From Vespula vulgaris (Eukaryota > Arthropoda > Insecta > Hymenoptera > Vespidae), in the NCBI RefSeq assembly GCF_905475345.1, contig NC_066602.1, forward strand, positions 1,798,001-1,862,000: a stretch of 64,000 nt of DNA, read 5' to 3'. The position numbers and the translations under genes are program-made. The stretch's first letter is position 1. Every line of letters begins with the position of its first letter. The notes under the pieces are model-generated. The model made no database searches, was not told where the DNA came from, and saw only the letters and a list, made by a program, of their open reading frames with translations. Shown in pieces: positions 59,755 through 64,000 of this stretch.

Positions 59755-62605
59755 TCATGTAACAGGAACTTTTAAAATAATATCAGTAAGAAGAGATTTA
59801 AATTTAACAAACTTTTTTTTAAACTCAAGACCACAACCTTTTGACAATCTGAAATCTACCAATAATTTATTATCCATTTCAACAACATTTGCTTTGAACA
59901 CTAGAGGCATATTTCTTTTGTCAACAGTTGATATAGTGATCTGAAAGAATATTATTTACATTTCATAAAAAGACTGTTGTGTGGAAAAAAATAACATAAA
60001 ATAATATTAATTACTACTTACAACGCGAAAATCATTAATACGGTAAGTATAACTCTCATATTGTAAACAGTTCAATAATCTTTTTACTGTCATTTCGAAG
60101 TCTGTTGTCACAAAAAATCTAGTCATACGTCTTACAAGTTGTTGGAAAGGTGTTTGCTGAAATACATATAATATAAATTGTATTATTCATATTTATGTGA
60201 ACCAATATACATAATATATATATGCACATTGATTTAACATATAAACTTACTTGACTTGCATGAGCAGTACATTGCATTGGTTGAGTACAAAGTAGCAAAT
60301 CTTCAATGTGAGCAGGTTGAGAAAATGAGAAACCTGACCGTTCATCTAATCTCATATTCCCAATATTTACATTTTCTTCTCCAACTAAGTCAGGTTGTGA
60401 TAAACAAGATCTTGATGGATTTTCCCCATCTACTTGAGTACAGTTTCTAGCAGGCACACTATATCTACTATTTAAATCATCTGCAGCAAAAAATATGAAA
60501 TATCACTTTTATTTTTATTATATCAGATTAGAGTAGTTTATATTATTACTTTATATCACACTTATTTTAAAAATTTTATTCTTCATGAAAATACTTCGCT
60601 TGGACGTTTATGCCAATGCTCTTTGCTTTGGTAATCTAGCTTTATGACCATTGATTAAAATCATAGAGCTGTATTACCAAAGAAAAGGCAATAGCTTTTT
60701 ATCATATTGGTATTATTGTGAAAGATGAACACATTTGTAATTATATTGCTGAAAAAAGAACAATATCAGTGATAGGTATGGAATTGTATATGAACGCATA
60801 TATTTTAGCCAATATAGAAACATAAGAGAATTATCTCTTTCGAATTTCGAATACTTACATTCATAAACAAAAAGAGAAAAGCTGTAGAAACAGATGTCCA
60901 CACAGTTAGGTACCAAGCAGCTTTGGGTAATTTTGTATATGCTCAAAGTCACTCAGTACCTGACTAAGTAAACACTGATGCATTTTATAATGTAGTTCAA
61001 GCGACGATAAATATAAGCATTTGAAAAATAATTTATTACTAATAGAAAATCTAATTATCACACATACCTTTTTGGAGTTGCAGAAGAAACCATCGATGAT
61101 TTTTAATCTCTTTTATTGTATATCTAGTAGATGGTACGTGTGCAAGGATTTTTTTGATTAAAGATAATTCTAAGTTATCCAATTTTTTCCATGGTGTAAG
61201 TGACATGTATTTTCCATTCCTCCATGCCATATACTCTGGACATTCTGCCAAGGATTGATCCCAAGGCAGTTCTATATTTCAGAGATGGACCAGTTAAAAA
61301 CTAAGGAATGTAAGCTACGCATTAGAAGTTTTATTTAATTCAAACTAAAAGGCACATTGATCTATGAGTGATAAATATTAACGATCTTCCTTATTCGTTT
61401 ATAATTTACAATGCCAAATATACAGGAATTAAATATAATAATAATATATAAAACAACATAAGTGAAATAAAATGTAATACTTACCTCCACAAAGCAAGGA
61501 CACCAGAATTATACCACAAGACCATATATCAGCAGGCTCAGCATAATAAGCCTGCACAAGAACTTCCGGTGCCACATACGGTAATGTTCCACATTTTTTT
61601 TCTAAAGTACGTTCTTTTCCTTGTACACGATAAATGGTTGCTAATCCAAAATCAGTAATTTTTAAATTATCGTTATCATCTAATAATAAATTTTCTGGTT
61701 TAAGATCTCTATGTGCAACTCCTCGACTATGCAGATATTCAACTGCATTAATTAATTGTTTAAAATATCTCTGAGCTTCATAGGTCGGCATACCAATGTC
61801 TGGTTCTGTTAAAAAGGATAGAAAAATGATCTTTTCTTTTACAATTACATAAAAACATATATAAATAAAACATTAATGTTATACCAATTCTATCGTAAAG
61901 TTCTCCACCAGAAGCATACTCTAAAAATATATATTCCATAGTTGGTTCACTACGTTTTCCAAAAAACTGTATAATATTAGGATTTGACAACATTCTATGA
62001 ATAGTAGTTTCTTTTCTCACACATTGTCGAGCATCTGGATGTTTTTGTACATCTATCATTTTCATGGCAACAGCTTCGCCCGTAGCTTTATTTATAACTA
62101 ACTTAACTCTGAAAATATATAAAAAAAGAATTGCATTAAAAATAAAAACTTGTTTAGTTTTATAAGGATTCTAAAATGAACTAGAGAAATAGTTTACGAA
62201 GAAATGAATTCTTATATTTTTAATTCAACATTGATAAAAGCTAATAATATATTTATGACACAAAAGATTGAGTAATAGAAAAAGCTTGTTAATGTTCAAT
62301 TAATATCTTATCAAATAAACGTTAGATAAATAAATAAAATATTGTATTATTTTAATACGTTTTATTATTTTTTCTTAAGAACTATGCAATGAGGATGCAA
62401 TATTTAAAACGATAAATACGTACGTAAATTAAAAAAGAAAAAGAAATGAAAGAAGAAAATATATAATTAAATTTTAAATATAAAATTTGTAAATACAAAT
62501 GAAAACGTTTTTATCGTTTAATATAGAAAATAATATTACTTACTCGCCATAAGCACCTTCTCCTAATGTGTGTCCTAAAATCCAACCTTCCACAAATTCC
62601 GTCAT
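59755..62605 (-). CDS. Chk1: checkpoint kinase Chk1 (grapes)
   Basis: Seven exons (62605-62544, 62108-61885, 61805-61485, 61271-61068, 60480-60251, 60156-60022, 59940-59755) give 453 residues, close to human CHEK1 (476). The kinase domain has the glycine loop GEGAYG (15-20), Lys37 in VAMK, HRDLKPEN with Asp129, DFG at 147-149 and YVAPE. The regulatory tail keeps FSFSQPAHIE, and the C-terminal KA1-like domain keeps LVDFRLSKG-GLEFK. Chk1 is activated by ATR/Mei-41 at SQ/TQ sites after replication stress and restrains Cdc25 and mitotic entry in the nucleus. The position matching the main activating Ser345 of human Chk1 appears to be Thr (LLCTQP). In Drosophila this gene (grp) times the mid-blastula transition. 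Confidence 0.95.
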
Positions 62606-63421
62606 TTTGCTTCAGCATGCCTCTATAACGGGGTGACGATCTTAATCTGTACAGTTGTAATATTTATCAAAATTTAAATACATGTAGTATATCGTTGTAA
62701 CGGTTTTTCATTTTAATATGGCATTTCTTAACGTTTCCTTCAAATTTTATTTCAATGATTCGTAAAGTCATTTACATTAAGCTTTGATTTCGGCTAGAAC
62801 GATAAAATTCAAAACACGTGGTTATAAAACGGTAAGAAGGAATTCAAAACATTAATTTTGTTAAGAAAGTATTATACATAAAGAATAATTGTTTAATATT
62901 TTTATTAATGATTAATCAATGTTTGTTTAATTCAAATAAATATATGCGGTTATTAATAGTAAGCATATAAAAACGATCACCAATCGATGTACAAACCAAT
63001 ATAGACTTTCTTCGGAACACCGTAGAAATTAACACCATCGTGCAATCGGCGTTGCTAGCCAGAAATATTTCTTCTCCTATCAGATGGCGCTTTGGAAATT
63101 TTTGGCTGGTTAGAATTTTTAAATTGTGATCATTGGTCGTTGAGGATGTGGCACTTTCAATATCTCGGATAAAGGTCCTAGTAGTTTAAAACTAATTTTA
63201 AATCAATCAAAGGGATTGAAAAGAACTATTGAGGATTTGATACAAGGAGGAAATTTAAATAATAAATGATACATAAACAATGGCTTACAAACGATACACC
63301 ATATTATATTAAACAATTTAGTTTGTATATCATATTTTTTATTAAACTTATTTTATCGATTATGTGCAAACCTTCTTTTTATATAGATAATATTAATTAT
63401 ATAAACTTCTACTTTGATGTT
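62606..63421. other. Chk1 promoter region / SF3A3 3' flank
   Basis: An 816-base spacer between two minus-strand genes. The Chk1 5' flank (62606-63100) includes a short GC-richer patch near 63000-63100 with an ATGGCG-type motif. The rest is AT-rich. No gene is seen. Confidence 0.55.
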
Positions 63422-64000
63422 TTATAGCAAGCCTTGTCTTTTAAGATCTTCATAAGTTTTACGATTGACCACATTGCCAAGCGAATCTTCGAATTCTTCT
63501 TCTTGTTCTGGTTGCCACCGTTCAGCTTGTTTTTGCGTTTTAAGTTTTTCCCACAAAGCAAGAGCATCTTCTATTTGAGTTACATTAGCAAAATGTGCGG
63601 TATTTGGAATACCAAGACAACGCATACCATGAGCATGCCTCCATTCTGCAAAATGTCTTTGAAAAGCTTTTGGTCCTTTATACGTGAAATTTCCACAGAT
63701 TTCACAATTGTAACTAATATTAAGACCATGTAGTTTATATAACCAATATGGTATAGGTTTACCGTCCCATCCAAGAGGTAAGTTTTTAGGATTATAAGGT
63801 ACTTCATTATCATCTTCTTCTTCGGATTCGCTTGCACTTGCTTCTGCATCCGAATCACCTCGTTCACCTTCTGTTCTAGCCTGTTTCCTTTGTACATTTT
63901 CTTTTGTAGCTACTCTTTGACTAGATACCAATTCAGCGAGTCTATAAACATGAGATTCTAACCTTGCAATCTCTTTCTGTTTCTCAGTATCTTTTCCTTT
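63422..64000 (-). CDS. SF3A3: splicing factor 3A subunit 3, 3' part
   Basis: An uninterrupted frame runs from the right edge to TAA at 63422 (192 residues, about the last 40% of a roughly 500-residue protein; Drosophila noisette). Visible landmarks are LAELVSSQR, ENVQRKQART, an acidic linker, NPKNLPLGWDGKPIPYWLYK, and the matrin-type C2H2 zinc finger (CEIC ... FQRH ... WRH), then TYEDLKRQGLL at the C-terminus. SF3A3 is part of SF3a in the U2 snRNP and is needed for branch-site recognition in the spliceosome. The N-terminal part lies beyond the window. Confidence 0.97.
   Translation of the reverse strand, partial: KGKDTEKQKEIARLESHVYRLAELVSSQRVATKENVQRKQARTEGERGDSDAEASASESEEEDDNEVPYNPKNLPLGWDGKPIPYWLYKLHGLNISYNCEICGNFTYKGPKAFQRHFAEWRHAHGMRCLGIPNTAHFANVTQIEDALALWEKLKTQKQAERWQPEQEEEFEDSLGNVVNRKTYEDLKRQGLL

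Noticed and set aside
1..64000. tRNA or rRNA genes
   Set aside because: No cloverleaf with a TTCRANY arm or A/B box pair was noticed on either strand; a tRNAscan run would be decisive.

Overview
This window looks like nuclear DNA from an insect, most likely an aculeate hymenopteran (bee, wasp or ant). It is AT-rich, packed with microsatellites, and its genes have many short canonical GT-AG introns. The decisive clue is an intact feminizer/transformer (fem/tra) sex-determination gene of the bee/ant/wasp type. All gene models below were spliced by eye; every junction was checked for GT-AG and reading-frame phase, and each closed without internal stops unless noted.

Layout, left to right. 1-670 (+): the last two exons of an unrecognised gene that starts outside the window. 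671-7117: gene-poor DNA with decayed repeats, including a mariner transposase fossil near 5.5-5.9 kb. 7118-8762 (+): complete SLC38-type amino acid transporter. 9145-13711 (-): complete 10-exon RNF123/KPC1 E3 ubiquitin ligase, tail-to-tail with the transporter. 17364-39147 (-): srGAP (F-BAR, RhoGAP, SH3), with three mutually compatible alternative first coding exons spread over a 14 kb first intron full of microsatellites and small transposons. 41090-about 47760 (-): fem. About 48343-48580 (+): fossil of RBM7. About 48790-54390 (-): fem pseudogene whose first intron has been invaded by a 91-bp satellite. 55210-55922 (+): intact RBM7. 56530-59206 (-): GMC oxidoreductase. 59755-62605 (-): Chk1/grapes kinase. 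63422 to the right edge (-): 3' part of SF3A3.

The most interesting region is 41-56 kb. A divergently transcribed pair, fem (-) and RBM7 (+), together with its shared promoter, has been tandemly duplicated. The two copies then decayed reciprocally: the left unit kept fem and lost RBM7, while the right unit kept RBM7 and lost fem. The dead fem copy keeps its promoter-like region and several splice sites. It has three in-frame stops, a deletion of exons 4-8, and a greatly expanded satellite in intron 1 with a 687-bp higher-order repeat. Because fem paralogues underlie complementary sex determination in bees, and fem duplicates recur in bumblebees and ants, this is a natural place to look for sex-determination biology.

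The remaining genes are conserved housekeeping or signalling genes with no operon-like relationship. Second-look items in them are srGAP promoter/isoform diversity (including a short isoform ending in a PDZ-ligand-like tail), an E2F-plus-CCAAT cluster with no obvious gene, and a GMC enzyme lacking a normally present segment.
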